From JABDKJ01 sp964609215 (GTDB taxonomy: Bacteria; Bacteroidota; Bacteroidia; Flavobacteriales_D; JABDKJ01): a stretch of 64,000 bases of DNA. Shown piece by piece: positions 27,473-36,200 of the stretch. Location of the stretch: NCBI GenBank assembly GCA_964609215.1, contig CAZSQZ010000014.1, forward strand, positions 1 to 64,000. The letters run 5' to 3'. Made by a program: the position numbers and the translations under genes. Each line of letters begins with the position of its first letter. Positions within the stretch are counted from its first letter, which is position 1. The notes below the pieces were generated by a model. The model was not told the DNA's origin. It saw only the letters and a list, made by a program, of their open reading frames with translations, and did not search any database.

Positions 27473-27572
27473 AAAGTTCAGTTATCGATAAAAGGAATTC
27501 GCTGAGTTAAATGCGTGGCTTTTTCCTAGCTTTCTAATAAGAAATAGATGCTGTGAACATGTGAAAGACAAA

Positions 27573-28079
27573 ATGAAGCAATTTTTCAGAACTTATATCG
27601 CACTTGCTTTACTGTGTCTTGTCATTTCTTGCTCAGGACAAACATTTCCAGAAGCCAATGGATTTATAAATGACTATGAGCAGCTTTTTAGCCAATCAGA
27701 AATTATACTATTAGACTCAATTGTTAGAGACTACGAAAACAAAACTACTGCGCAAATTGCAGTAGTAACGTTAAACGAAAAGCATACCAATAGTGAGGAA
27801 TTTGACGATTATGTTTTGCAACTATTCAATCACTGGGGAGTGGGACAAAAAGATAAAAACAATGGCATTGTAATAGCTATTTCAGAGCAGTTTAGAAAGA
27901 TTAGAATTACAAATGGATTTGGAATTGAAGAGATACTTAGCGATGAGGAAACCAAAGTAATTGTTGACACTATTTTTATCCCTCATCTAAAAAAAGGAGC
28001 CTACTTCAAAAGCTGCGAAGAAGGAATTCTTGCAATAATTGAAAAACTGGAATTGAATACGAGGAAGGCTAAGAATTAA
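27573..28079 (+). CDS. TPM-domain lipoprotein (YgcG/Psb32 type)
   Basis: 168 residues from ATG 27573; a GTG at 27561 is possible but weaker. The N-terminal lipoprotein signal ends at VISC (C20). The rest is one TPM domain: INDYEQLFSQSEIILLDSIV, TTAQIAVVTL, FNHWGVGQKDKNNGIVIAIS and IRITNGFGIEEILSDEE, with the acidic residues at the ends of strands that define the fold. TPM domains act in photosystem repair and some have phosphatase activity; the bacterial role is uncertain. Unlike most YgcG proteins it lacks the C-terminal helix and Gly-rich tail. Confidence 0.83.
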   Translation: MKQFFRTYIALALLCLVISCSGQTFPEANGFINDYEQLFSQSEIILLDSIVRDYENKTTAQIAVVTLNEKHTNSEEFDDYVLQLFNHWGVGQKDKNNGIVIAISEQFRKIRITNGFGIEEILSDEETKVIVDTIFIPHLKKGAYFKSCEEGILAIIEKLELNTRKAKN

Positions 28080-28120
28080 TTTTTGTAAGAACCAATTTTC
28101 TAAATCAAGACTTTATTTTT

Positions 28121-29029
28121 TCACTCCTGCTTCATAAACTTACCTACAAAACTTTGCTTATGATTGGATTGAATATGAACGGTATAAAGCCCTGATGGAA
28201 TTTCAAGAATATCCAATTCGTATTGGTTGTCTGAATTTTTAAATGGAACCATTACTCTTCTTCCCAATTTATCATAAACCTGAATTTGGGCATTTTGAAG
28301 ATTTGGGATTTCGAAATAGACTTTCTCGCTTGATGGGTTGGGGTATAGCAAAATTGATTCTACCGAATTATCATTTTCTGTTATAGAAGAAATAGGATTG
28401 GGACTGAAACAATCGGGATTTTGTCTAAAATTAATATGACCAACTATACTGTCTTCATAGCAATTTATGGATTCATAGTTACTTCCTTCAATTGTAAAAT
28501 TCTCGCATTCGTAAAGGTTATCTGGAACAAAACCAAAGTCTCCAATGTATTTAATTATGGAACCTTGCATTTGAATAAGACTAGAAGATTCTCTTGTATA
28601 GAGCATTATTTCTAACTCTATATCAGATATGACTGTGGTAAAAACGCTATCAATGGTATAATGATAAGTGCAGGTATCGAGCTGGTTAGCCCATGTGTCT
28701 CCAGCTTCTGCCGTGAAGTCGAACCATATTTCGAATTGATTTAATACTTCGTTATAGAAATAGGCTGTGTCGTTTTGTTCGTAGGTGTAATAATGTGAGA
28801 TTGGATTTAAAGCTACTGGATCACTAATTCTTTCAATTTTTCGTACTTCCCTGCCTTGAATGATTGAATCGGAAGTGACTTGCCATTGCTCAAACTCGGG
28901 TGTTCCTGGTGGAAGTATAAAAACACTTACATCATAAATCCAGTTTGCTCCCATTGGTGCCCATTCTTGGGCATAGAGATTGGGAAAGAAATAGATTAGT
29001 GTTAACAAAAATAAAATATGCTTTTTCAT
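28121..29029 (-). CDS. T9SS-sorted secreted protein
   Basis: 302 residues. A signal peptide (about 1-20, ending LYAQ) precedes an all-beta region of about 190 residues without known motif. The C-terminal 75 residues are a type A T9SS sorting domain: LLYPNPSSEKVYFEIP, IQVYDKLGRRVM, SGLYTVHI and a basic end. It is third in a leftward operon with two other T9SS cargo genes, starting 3 bases after the second. Function unknown; secreted or surface-bound. Confidence 0.82.
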   Translation of the reverse strand: MKKHILFLLTLIYFFPNLYAQEWAPMGANWIYDVSVFILPPGTPEFEQWQVTSDSIIQGREVRKIERISDPVALNPISHYYTYEQNDTAYFYNEVLNQFEIWFDFTAEAGDTWANQLDTCTYHYTIDSVFTTVISDIELEIMLYTRESSSLIQMQGSIIKYIGDFGFVPDNLYECENFTIEGSNYESINCYEDSIVGHINFRQNPDCFSPNPISSITENDNSVESILLYPNPSSEKVYFEIPNLQNAQIQVYDKLGRRVMVPFKNSDNQYELDILEIPSGLYTVHIQSNHKQSFVGKFMKQE

Positions 29030-29032
29030 TTT

Positions 29033-30613
29033 TTATTCTTTCACAATTTTCACTGAATCTAACCAATCATTTTTGTTAAGCCAGTGCAGAGTATAAATTC
29101 CAGATGGTAGTTGTTTTAGTTGAATGGTAGATATGGGATTACTGCCTATTTTCTTTTTGTAAATTTCTCTGCCTAAAGCATCTAAAATAACTATTTGAGA
29201 ATTTTTTGTTGTGTTTAGGTAATTGATAGCTTGTAACGACCATTCTATGCTTAGTGCATCTTTAATTGGATTAGGAAAGATTTTTATGCTGTTTTGCAAT
29301 CCTGCATGAATAGTTCCTAAACCATCTATTAAGTGACAGCCGGGTTCTAAACAACCAAATTCATCTACCTTTAATGCTATGGCTGTTTGGATGCCATTGG
29401 GAAAGACTGTTGAGGGGTCGGAATAGTACTGACCTGAAGCCATAAATCCTCCGTCATTTGTTGGTATTGTATTGCGAAGGTGTGTGTATTGGACAATAGC
29501 ATCTTCATTATTGTTTTCATCATATAATGCATGAGTGCGTCTCCAAATTAATTCGCCATTTGGAGAGAGTTTAATCATTAGCCCGTCATAACCGTCTGTT
29601 CCTGAAAGAAGATAATTTCCGTCATTTAATTTTTGAACCTGAAACACTTCGTATTCGTATTGAGGAAAATCAATATTATGTGGTATTTCTTCGTATAAGG
29701 TGTATTGTTCGATTAAATTTCCATCAAAATCATATTTTTCGGCATGGATACTATTATCAAAATTAAAGTGCCACTCTCCATCTGTATCATAGTATTTGGG
29801 GTTGGAATAAAAAATTAATATTCCATCATTTTCCTCAATAATTCCTCCTGGATTAATCCAAAAATTCTCATGGTTTCCAATGGAAATTTTCCATTGTTGT
29901 TCGCCTACTTCATTGGTTTTTATAAGAACGGTTGAAAGTCTTTCATGAAATGTTGGAAAACCGACATCAAATTCTTCGGCCAAAACAAAAATATCGGAAG
30001 TAGCACTCTTAATAATTTGTTGTGGTAAGTTTGCACATGAAAAACCACATTGTGTAGAGTATAGCAGGGATGAATTTCCACTTAAGTCTATTTCGGCTAT
30101 TTGAAGTCTTGGTTGAAATGTTCCGTCCGTATAATGCCCTGCAACTACAATATTGTTCTGATTTGTTATATCTAAACAATAAAATTGATTGTAGGGGAAT
30201 GGATTGTAGGTAGTAATTAATTCAAACTCATCAGTTGAAACATTATATTTTACAAGGGTTCCGAAAGAATTATCTGCTCCTTCGTATTCCAATGTTCCAC
30301 AAATTAATAGTTCGTTTTCATTTAACCAATCTGCCATAGAAGCTGATAGACGGGTTGTAGTAGTGGTTGTAGAATCAATAAAAAATGTGCTGTTACCAAC
30401 TACATTTCCAGAATTATCTAAATGATTGTATAGGTATTGGTGTTGCCAACTTAATCCCACAACATCCAAACCTAAATAGGTGTATTGGTTTTGATTTTCA
30501 AAGCAATAATTATTAACCCAACCCTCTACAAAGGTAAAAAAACGATCTTGTGCAGTGATTAAACCACTGCACAAGATCATTACTATAAATATGGAAAATA
30601 TCTTTTTATTCAC
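29033..30613 (-). CDS. T9SS-sorted secreted protein with beta-propeller-like repeats
   Basis: 526 residues. The signal peptide (about 1-21) is followed by roughly 400 residues with repeated blades of the form G(D/N)xxLVKYNxxTxEFxLI and GLMIKLSPNGELIWRRTH, typical of delta-60/WD-like propellers in Bacteroidota secreted proteins. The C-terminal 85 residues are a T9SS sorting domain (IFPNPIKDALSIEW, IVILDALGREIYKK, SGIYTLHW). Its start overlaps the end of the metzincin gene by 8 bases, so it is translationally coupled. Confidence 0.8.
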   Translation of the reverse strand: MNKKIFSIFIVMILCSGLITAQDRFFTFVEGWVNNYCFENQNQYTYLGLDVVGLSWQHQYLYNHLDNSGNVVGNSTFFIDSTTTTTTRLSASMADWLNENELLICGTLEYEGADNSFGTLVKYNVSTDEFELITTYNPFPYNQFYCLDITNQNNIVVAGHYTDGTFQPRLQIAEIDLSGNSSLLYSTQCGFSCANLPQQIIKSATSDIFVLAEEFDVGFPTFHERLSTVLIKTNEVGEQQWKISIGNHENFWINPGGIIEENDGILIFYSNPKYYDTDGEWHFNFDNSIHAEKYDFDGNLIEQYTLYEEIPHNIDFPQYEYEVFQVQKLNDGNYLLSGTDGYDGLMIKLSPNGELIWRRTHALYDENNNEDAIVQYTHLRNTIPTNDGGFMASGQYYSDPSTVFPNGIQTAIALKVDEFGCLEPGCHLIDGLGTIHAGLQNSIKIFPNPIKDALSIEWSLQAINYLNTTKNSQIVILDALGREIYKKKIGSNPISTIQLKQLPSGIYTLHWLNKNDWLDSVKIVKE

Positions 30614-33600
30614 GTAATACTATTTTCTCTGTTTTATAGGTGTTTCCATCTAGTAATATACGAATTGTATAAGCTCCAGATGCAAAATTGTTATTGACTA
30701 TTATTTGATTCTCATCTCTAACCAATTCGCGTGCATATACAACTACTCCAATGTTGTTTATTACCTGAACTTCGGCAAGGGAATGATTTTTTTCGATTTT
30801 AAAATCTACTGTAAAATACTCCTTAGCAGGGTTTGGAAATACTGATAGTAAACCGTTTTCAGATATTTCATTTACCTGTAAGGAACGGGGAACTCCACCA
30901 TTGGGAAGATAAAGAGGCTCGTTTATTTCCCATTGACCGTTTAATTGAAGTAGTGAAATGGCCTTGTTTGCTGCTCGGTCATTGTATTGCGCATATACTT
31001 CCAATTCGGCAATATCTGCTGCGTCTATATTTGTCCAATTCTTTTCGTTTGAAGCCCAGTTTTGCATCAAGTTACGATAATCAATATAGCGTTCCAGTTT
31101 GTTGGATTCTTGAGTTGATAATCCAGCATAATTTTGCATAACATTTAATAAACTGGATGCTAAAACTTCTTCTTCGTAAGCATCATAAATTTCTACTAAC
31201 TTATAGTCGAAAGAAAGGTCTCCACTTCCCGAGAGAGCGTCTATGAATAGTATAATGGAATCTGGAGGTAGTGTATCTTGAATGAGTATTTGTACCAATT
31301 CATGTGTGGCTTTATCATAAGCTGCTTTGTGTTGGTCTTTTTGCATTTGAATAAACTCTGATGGAGCCATATTTTCTAAACCTAAAGCAATTTGGTCTCG
31401 CATATACTGTGGTAGTGGATTACTTCTATCATCCAGTTCTTCTTGCACATTTTCAGATTTTGCAGCTAAGGGATTGGCTACCAATATATCTCGAATCATA
31501 GCTTGGGTAAAGCCTGTTTCTTTTCGGCTTACTTCTACCAATACTTCTTCTGATAAGTAGCCTGATTCGTTCATCAACTGAACATATCTTAACCAAGCAT
31601 CATTGTTGTTAGTAAGGACTACATCTGTTGTTAATTGTTCTGTGTCTCCTCCATCTACTAATGCATTTAAAAGATTTTCTTTATCTGCCATGTCATTGAA
31701 GTTTGATTCCTGCGCAGATTTTTTCTGTCCTTTTTCTCCTTTAGGGATAGATGTTGGGCATTTATTAATTGCAGGATCCAAATTTATCATTCCATCCTCA
31801 TCTATAGGGCCGAATGTGATTACTGGTTCTTCATTTGGTTCATCTTCATCATATCTATATGCGTAGAACTCCGCTTCATTATCTAACGCAGTATTGCCTA
31901 AATAAATATCTTGATTGAATACATTATTTGCCCATAGTGCTGGATTTGAACTTGCAAATCCTTGATCTCTTGCAATACCTACTTGACCAATAGTATTTGC
32001 ATCTGTGGAGAATATATCAGCATCATCATGCAGGAAAGTATTGCATTTTACTCGAAGGCCAGAGCTTATTTGTCCTTGATCGAATTTATTTTGAGCAAAT
32101 GCTTCTACTCCCACATTTAGATGACGAAAATCGTTTCTATAGATTTCGGTATTGTCTCCATGTGCATTGTTTACGACTATACCAAAGGCATTTCCAGTTA
32201 AGACTTCGGTACTGTTTTCAATAGGATAAAACTCATTTTCTTCGATATGATAATTTCTATTGAGTGAAGCCATATATATCCCAACTGCTCCTTCAAGTGT
32301 TTCGGGATTCTGACCGATATAAGGGGTTACTTCAAAATCGTTTTTCCATATTTCTACATTTTCTGTTCCTCTTATATAAATACCTCTCATGTTTGAAATA
32401 AAATCATTGTCTTGAATAGTTGAGTTAAACAAATCATTTCCATGACCATAGAGATGTATTCCTTGATATAGGTTGGTAAATAAATTGGGTTCGATATCAG
32501 TTGGGTTGCATGGTTCTCCAATTGGAGGAGGATTGGTACAGTCTCCAGAAGCTTGTAAGGATGATTCTCCAGCAAAAATACCAATGCGCCTTTGAAATGG
32601 GTTTAAGGAGAGCCTTTCATCTTTAAAGGTACATCCCTTTATTTTAATGCCGTTACATTGCCATGTGCTTATACTAGGAAAATCATCATCTGAGTGAATA
32701 GAGAAATCATCATTGATGGTAAATTCAGTATTGGTAATAGTAGATACATCAGGTATTTGTGCATTACTGCTTGACACATTTTGGTAGGTCAAAAATTCTA
32801 TATCCCTTTTATTATTCACGAAATAAGAATCGGACACATCAATAATACCTCCTGTTGTTGACCAGCTAGGGGTACTTCCGTTTGCAGCCAAAACATAGTT
32901 GTGAATTGCAGTATTTGCTCCTGTTATAAGTGAGCCATTTTTAATTTCTACCACTCCCATTGTTGTATTGTTTAAGGAGCCTTGAAATGCGTTTGCATCT
33001 CCTTCTACATAAATTCCTCTCCAAGTGTGTTGCGGCCACCAATTAGAAATACTTCCTTCATCTACAACCAATCTTGCGCCTTGTTCTACTATAATTTCTG
33101 CGTCTTTTAACATTCGAAGGTTACAGGAAATAGTAAGCACGGCTGGTGCTTTTACTCGAATGTTTTGATAGCATTTATAATCCCAATCGATTTCAAAGTC
33201 ATCATCTATTACTAAGTAGTTTTCGGCTTCTATGTTGGTAGCATACCTTCTAACCGCAGTATTGGAAAGAGCCCAATGAGAATGCCTTAGATTTGCATTC
33301 GACAAATAGGTTCTGTCAACATTTCCTTCATTATTCATTACATGAGGGTTATTCAAGTCCTCATTATCAGGTTCTTGGGCTACAATATCAAAACAATCAT
33401 TACAATGCCTTAAATCAAAATTATGTCCTACTTCGTGGATGATGCCGAAACGAAAGTCTTCTATTCTATTGGCAATGCCCTCAACTTCCCAAGTTTGACC
33501 TGATTGTGCCTGTATCCAGAAATTCTTAACCCAGTAGAACTTTAATAGTGCTTCGTTAGTATTTATTCTTAGATTCTCATCAAAGTCACTAAAACTAGGG

Positions 33601-34391
33601 AAATCGGAACACCAATAATCAAAAACGGTATTAAAATCATTTTCATTGGGACCACTTATTCCATTGATTACCATTTCATCAAAAAGATATTCGGACATAG
33701 TGAAATATATATTTATTCCATTTGGAATACTTGGATATTCTTGTTCTAGGACATCATCTATCGAATTGTGATAAATGAATATTGGATGTGAAGGGTTATC
33801 AATATTTGAAGGGCACATTTGATTTGGAAAAGCTGCCAATCCATTATCTACTTGGTCATTATTCCAAAGAGTTGGATGATATACATAATAAACATCATAG
33901 GTATATTGAATTCGTGAATCTGGTTGAAAATCGTTATCGGATTGGAAGCAGGAAGTCCCAAGAAGACAGCTATTAAAATTAGGTGTAGCAGGATTTGGGA
34001 AAAAGTTTAGGCTTTCCATATCTTCATTGGTTTCATTTATAGCTGCATCAATTATGCCTGAAAATTCGTCTATTTCATTTTGTGTTTGAATAAATGCTGT
34101 TCCATTATCTGGTTGAACAATGACGAAATTAAGATGAACAGTTTTTACGGGTGTTGAAGCATCAACAGGAAAAGAAGATAAACTCACGTTAGATTGAAAC
34201 CCATTGCAAGCAATTGAAGGAAGGTTTAATTTCATAGGAGACGAAGGGGGTTCATTTTCTTCCTGAATATGGCAGTCAGTAAATGGGATTTGAGAACTTA
34301 GTTTTAGGCTGAAAAGGAATAATAAAAAAAGGATACTTGATTTAAGCAATAACTGATGCTTACTTGTTTGATAGGTTTTAGAATTTTTCAT
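30606..34391 (-). CDS. T9SS-sorted metzincin/beta-helix protein
   Basis: 1261 residues with a signal peptide (about 12-33). Residues 319-329 read HEVGHNFDLRH, the HExxHxxxxxH zinc site of metzincins, and a PHVMNN segment about 25 residues on fits the Met-turn, so a pappalysin (M43)-like protease is likely. From about residue 400 to 850 there are repeated strands of the right-handed parallel beta-helix type (INTEFTIN..., GIYIRGTENVEIWKNDF, GIYMASLNRNYHIEENEF). A helical region (about 880-1160) and a C-terminal T9SS sorting domain (VFPNPAKEYFTVDF) follow. It heads a three-gene leftward operon. No promoter match was seen upstream. Confidence 0.82.
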   Translation of the reverse strand: MKNSKTYQTSKHQLLLKSSILFLLFLFSLKLSSQIPFTDCHIQEENEPPSSPMKLNLPSIACNGFQSNVSLSSFPVDASTPVKTVHLNFVIVQPDNGTAFIQTQNEIDEFSGIIDAAINETNEDMESLNFFPNPATPNFNSCLLGTSCFQSDNDFQPDSRIQYTYDVYYVYHPTLWNNDQVDNGLAAFPNQMCPSNIDNPSHPIFIYHNSIDDVLEQEYPSIPNGINIYFTMSEYLFDEMVINGISGPNENDFNTVFDYWCSDFPSFSDFDENLRINTNEALLKFYWVKNFWIQAQSGQTWEVEGIANRIEDFRFGIIHEVGHNFDLRHCNDCFDIVAQEPDNEDLNNPHVMNNEGNVDRTYLSNANLRHSHWALSNTAVRRYATNIEAENYLVIDDDFEIDWDYKCYQNIRVKAPAVLTISCNLRMLKDAEIIVEQGARLVVDEGSISNWWPQHTWRGIYVEGDANAFQGSLNNTTMGVVEIKNGSLITGANTAIHNYVLAANGSTPSWSTTGGIIDVSDSYFVNNKRDIEFLTYQNVSSSNAQIPDVSTITNTEFTINDDFSIHSDDDFPSISTWQCNGIKIKGCTFKDERLSLNPFQRRIGIFAGESSLQASGDCTNPPPIGEPCNPTDIEPNLFTNLYQGIHLYGHGNDLFNSTIQDNDFISNMRGIYIRGTENVEIWKNDFEVTPYIGQNPETLEGAVGIYMASLNRNYHIEENEFYPIENSTEVLTGNAFGIVVNNAHGDNTEIYRNDFRHLNVGVEAFAQNKFDQGQISSGLRVKCNTFLHDDADIFSTDANTIGQVGIARDQGFASSNPALWANNVFNQDIYLGNTALDNEAEFYAYRYDEDEPNEEPVITFGPIDEDGMINLDPAINKCPTSIPKGEKGQKKSAQESNFNDMADKENLLNALVDGGDTEQLTTDVVLTNNNDAWLRYVQLMNESGYLSEEVLVEVSRKETGFTQAMIRDILVANPLAAKSENVQEELDDRSNPLPQYMRDQIALGLENMAPSEFIQMQKDQHKAAYDKATHELVQILIQDTLPPDSIILFIDALSGSGDLSFDYKLVEIYDAYEEEVLASSLLNVMQNYAGLSTQESNKLERYIDYRNLMQNWASNEKNWTNIDAADIAELEVYAQYNDRAANKAISLLQLNGQWEINEPLYLPNGGVPRSLQVNEISENGLLSVFPNPAKEYFTVDFKIEKNHSLAEVQVINNIGVVVYARELVRDENQIIVNNNFASGAYTIRILLDGNTYKTEKIVLRE

Positions 34392-34444
34392 GTTTTATTA
34401 TTTAAGATGTTAATTAATTGTGTAATTCTTGATTTACTTTTTTG

Positions 34445-34468
34445 ACACCTTTTATTAGAAAAAGGTGT
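34445..34468. repeat. Perfect 9-bp hairpin
   Basis: ACACCTTTT (34445-34453) pairs with AAAAGGTGT (34460-34468) around a 6-base loop. No T run follows on either strand. It may be the 5' end of the structured RNA that follows or a binding site between divergent genes. Confidence 0.5.
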
Positions 34469-34474
34469 GTACAA

Positions 34475-34486
34475 TGACTATAGTCA
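34475..34486. repeat. 12-base perfect palindrome
   Basis: TGACTATAGTCA is self-complementary over its full length and abuts the long nested hairpin. It could be a regulator-binding operator. Confidence 0.4.
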
Positions 34487-34596
34487 TCAAGCAGGTTCCG
34501 CAAAGACCCCGATAAAAACAAATAGCAAAGACACACCCAGAACAGGTGTATTCCCTACTGTGCTTTTATCAGTTAAATTTTGCGGATTTGCTTGAT
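34486..34596 (+). ncRNA. Candidate structured RNA (nested hairpin)
   Basis: Four nested helices are seen: ATCAAGCA (34486-34493) with TGCTTGAT (34589-34596), TCCGCAAA (34497-34504) with TTTGCGGA (34579-34586), GATAAAA (34511-34517) with TTTTATC (34564-34570), and ACACC (34533-34537) with GGTGT (34545-34549). The chance of this order arising at random is low. It does not match tmRNA, RNase P RNA, SRP RNA or 6S RNA as I know them. The strand is assigned from the terminator-like hairpin at 34749. The same pairing could also be terminal inverted repeats of a short MITE-like element. Confidence 0.5.
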
Positions 34597-34748
34597 AGCA
34601 ACAGTAATCAATACAATATTTTACATGAATATTTAAGTTAAATATTCAAAGTCTTGAAGTTAGGATTTTTTTTGAAAGGTTCAAATGCTTTGGAATTGTT
34701 TATAGCTTAAGAATGAAAAACTGTACCTGAAATTTCTGATTAATGTGC

Positions 34749-34771
34749 AAGGGTGTTTTCACCCTTTTTAT
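34749..34771 (+). terminator. Probable Rho-independent terminator
   Basis: AAGGGTG (34749-34755), loop TTTT, CACCCTT (34760-34766), then four more T. It fits the end of a transcript that covers the nested hairpin and lies before the methyltransferase promoter. Confidence 0.65.
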
Positions 34772-34943
34772 TGGGGGATTTTATTTTCCATGATTATTTA
34801 TTTACCAATATTTTTATGAAATTCTTAATATTCAACTGGAGTTACATTGTATAGCGTACTTATTTCAAAAAAAAAATCAACATTTAAGCTAAAAAAATGA
34901 TGAAAACATTTTTTTCAAAAAAAAATCAAGTAATCTCAGTTAA

Positions 34944-34951
34944 TATATTTG
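34944..34951 (+). promoter_or_regulatory. Possible -7 element for the methyltransferase operon
   Basis: TATATTTG matches TAnnTTTG. A start near 34957 would leave a leader of about 13 bases before the ATG at 34970. The -33 TTG is not clear. Confidence 0.5.
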
Positions 34952-34969
34952 TATCAGGTCTTAGGCTAA

Positions 34970-36199
34970 ATGGGTAAAAAAAAAACTTATATAGATCTTT
35001 TTGCTGGTTGTGGAGGGTTATCGTTAGGTCTTTTCAATACCGGTTGCTGGAAAGCAAAGTTTGCAATTGAAAAAAGTCCAGATGCTTTTGAAACACTAAG
35101 ATACAATTTGATTGAAAAGAAAAATCATTTTGATTGGCCTAATTGGTTTCCAAAATCACATCACGACATTAACCAAGTTATAAAAAATTATTCGAAAGAA
35201 TTAAAGTCACTTAGAAATCAGATTGACCTTGTTAGTGGAGGACCGCCATGTCAAGGATTTTCTGTGGCTGGAAGAAGAGTCGAAAATGACATTCGAAATA
35301 AGCTAATCATTTCCTATATAAAGTTTATTCGTTTGGTACAACCAAAGATGATTTTCTTTGAGAATGTAAAAGGGTTTACTCAACAATTTAACCGCAACAA
35401 AATTAGAGGACGTGTTTATTCCAAGTACGTTCAAAAAGAACTAAAGAAAAGCTCTAAAGTGAATGACTTTAAAGGCTATAATGTTTATGGCGAATTAGTT
35501 GATTTTTCAGAATTCGGTATTCCACAAAAAAGAACTAGGTATATACTTATAGGGATTAGGAAAGATCTTACTAATGATAAATCTCCTAAGGATTTTTTCA
35601 ATCTAATTAAGAATAACCGAGCTGAATTCTTGGCTGAGAAAGGGATAAGTTTAACAAACTCTCTTGAAGATGCGATTTCTGATTTGCTAAGAGAAAATGA
35701 AATACAATCACCTGAATTCAAAAACTTCAATGAAGGGTTATACAATCCTATTCAGTCATCCTACCAAAAATTATTAAAAGGGCAATTAAATGGCATCATG
35801 CCTGATAGTCATCGTTTCCCAAACCATTCTAAAGTAACAAAAGAGCGATTTGAGTTTATCTTAAAATATGCTGAGCGGAACAAAACTATCTCAAAAGAAA
35901 TTAAACAAAGGTTTAATCTTAAAAAACGTACAGTTATTCCTTTGGATGGAAAATTACCAACTCCTACCATTACAACTCTTCCTGATGACTATGTACATTA
36001 TTGTGAGCCTAGAATATTTACTGTTCGAGAATATGCTAGAATTCAATCTTTCAATGACTGGTACGAATTCAAAGGAAAATATACAACAGGCGGAAAACGG
36101 AGAACTAAGGAGGTTCCTAGGTATTCACAAATCGGAAATGCAATTCCTCCCCTTTTTGGAGAACAAAGTGGTCATACCCTGAACAAATTAATTGAATAG
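34970..36199 (+). CDS. DNA cytosine-C5 methyltransferase
   Basis: 409 residues with the ordered motifs of m5C methyltransferases: motif I DLFAGCGGLSLGL near residue 9, motif IV GGPPCQGFS near 90 with the catalytic Cys, motif VI ENV near 127, motif VIII QKRTRYI near 188, then a target-recognition region of about 130 residues, and motifs IX/X near the end (REYARIQSF, YSQIGNAIPP). The enzyme methylates cytosine in a specific DNA site; the site cannot be read from sequence. No restriction endonuclease is next to it. It is followed after one base by the GHKL protein, so it is the first gene of a three-gene operon. Confidence 0.95.
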   Translation: MGKKKTYIDLFAGCGGLSLGLFNTGCWKAKFAIEKSPDAFETLRYNLIEKKNHFDWPNWFPKSHHDINQVIKNYSKELKSLRNQIDLVSGGPPCQGFSVAGRRVENDIRNKLIISYIKFIRLVQPKMIFFENVKGFTQQFNRNKIRGRVYSKYVQKELKKSSKVNDFKGYNVYGELVDFSEFGIPQKRTRYILIGIRKDLTNDKSPKDFFNLIKNNRAEFLAEKGISLTNSLEDAISDLLRENEIQSPEFKNFNEGLYNPIQSSYQKLLKGQLNGIMPDSHRFPNHSKVTKERFEFILKYAERNKTISKEIKQRFNLKKRTVIPLDGKLPTPTITTLPDDYVHYCEPRIFTVREYARIQSFNDWYEFKGKYTTGGKRRTKEVPRYSQIGNAIPPLFGEQSGHTLNKLIE

Positions 36200-36200
36200 C

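Larger units (their letters stand above)
34392..34969. other. Gene-free region with structured elements before the methyltransferase operon
   Basis: The 578 bases hold no credible open reading frame. They contain a 9-bp perfect hairpin (34445-34468), a 12-base palindrome (34475-34486), a long nested hairpin (34486-34596), a terminator-like hairpin (34749-34771) and a promoter-like element (34944-34951). Entries below give each. Confidence 0.7.

Noticed and set aside
34486..34596. tmRNA, RNase P RNA, SRP RNA or 6S RNA as identity of the nested hairpin
   Set aside because: The expected conserved segments of those families (such as the tRNA-like end with CCA region or the P4 core) are not visible.
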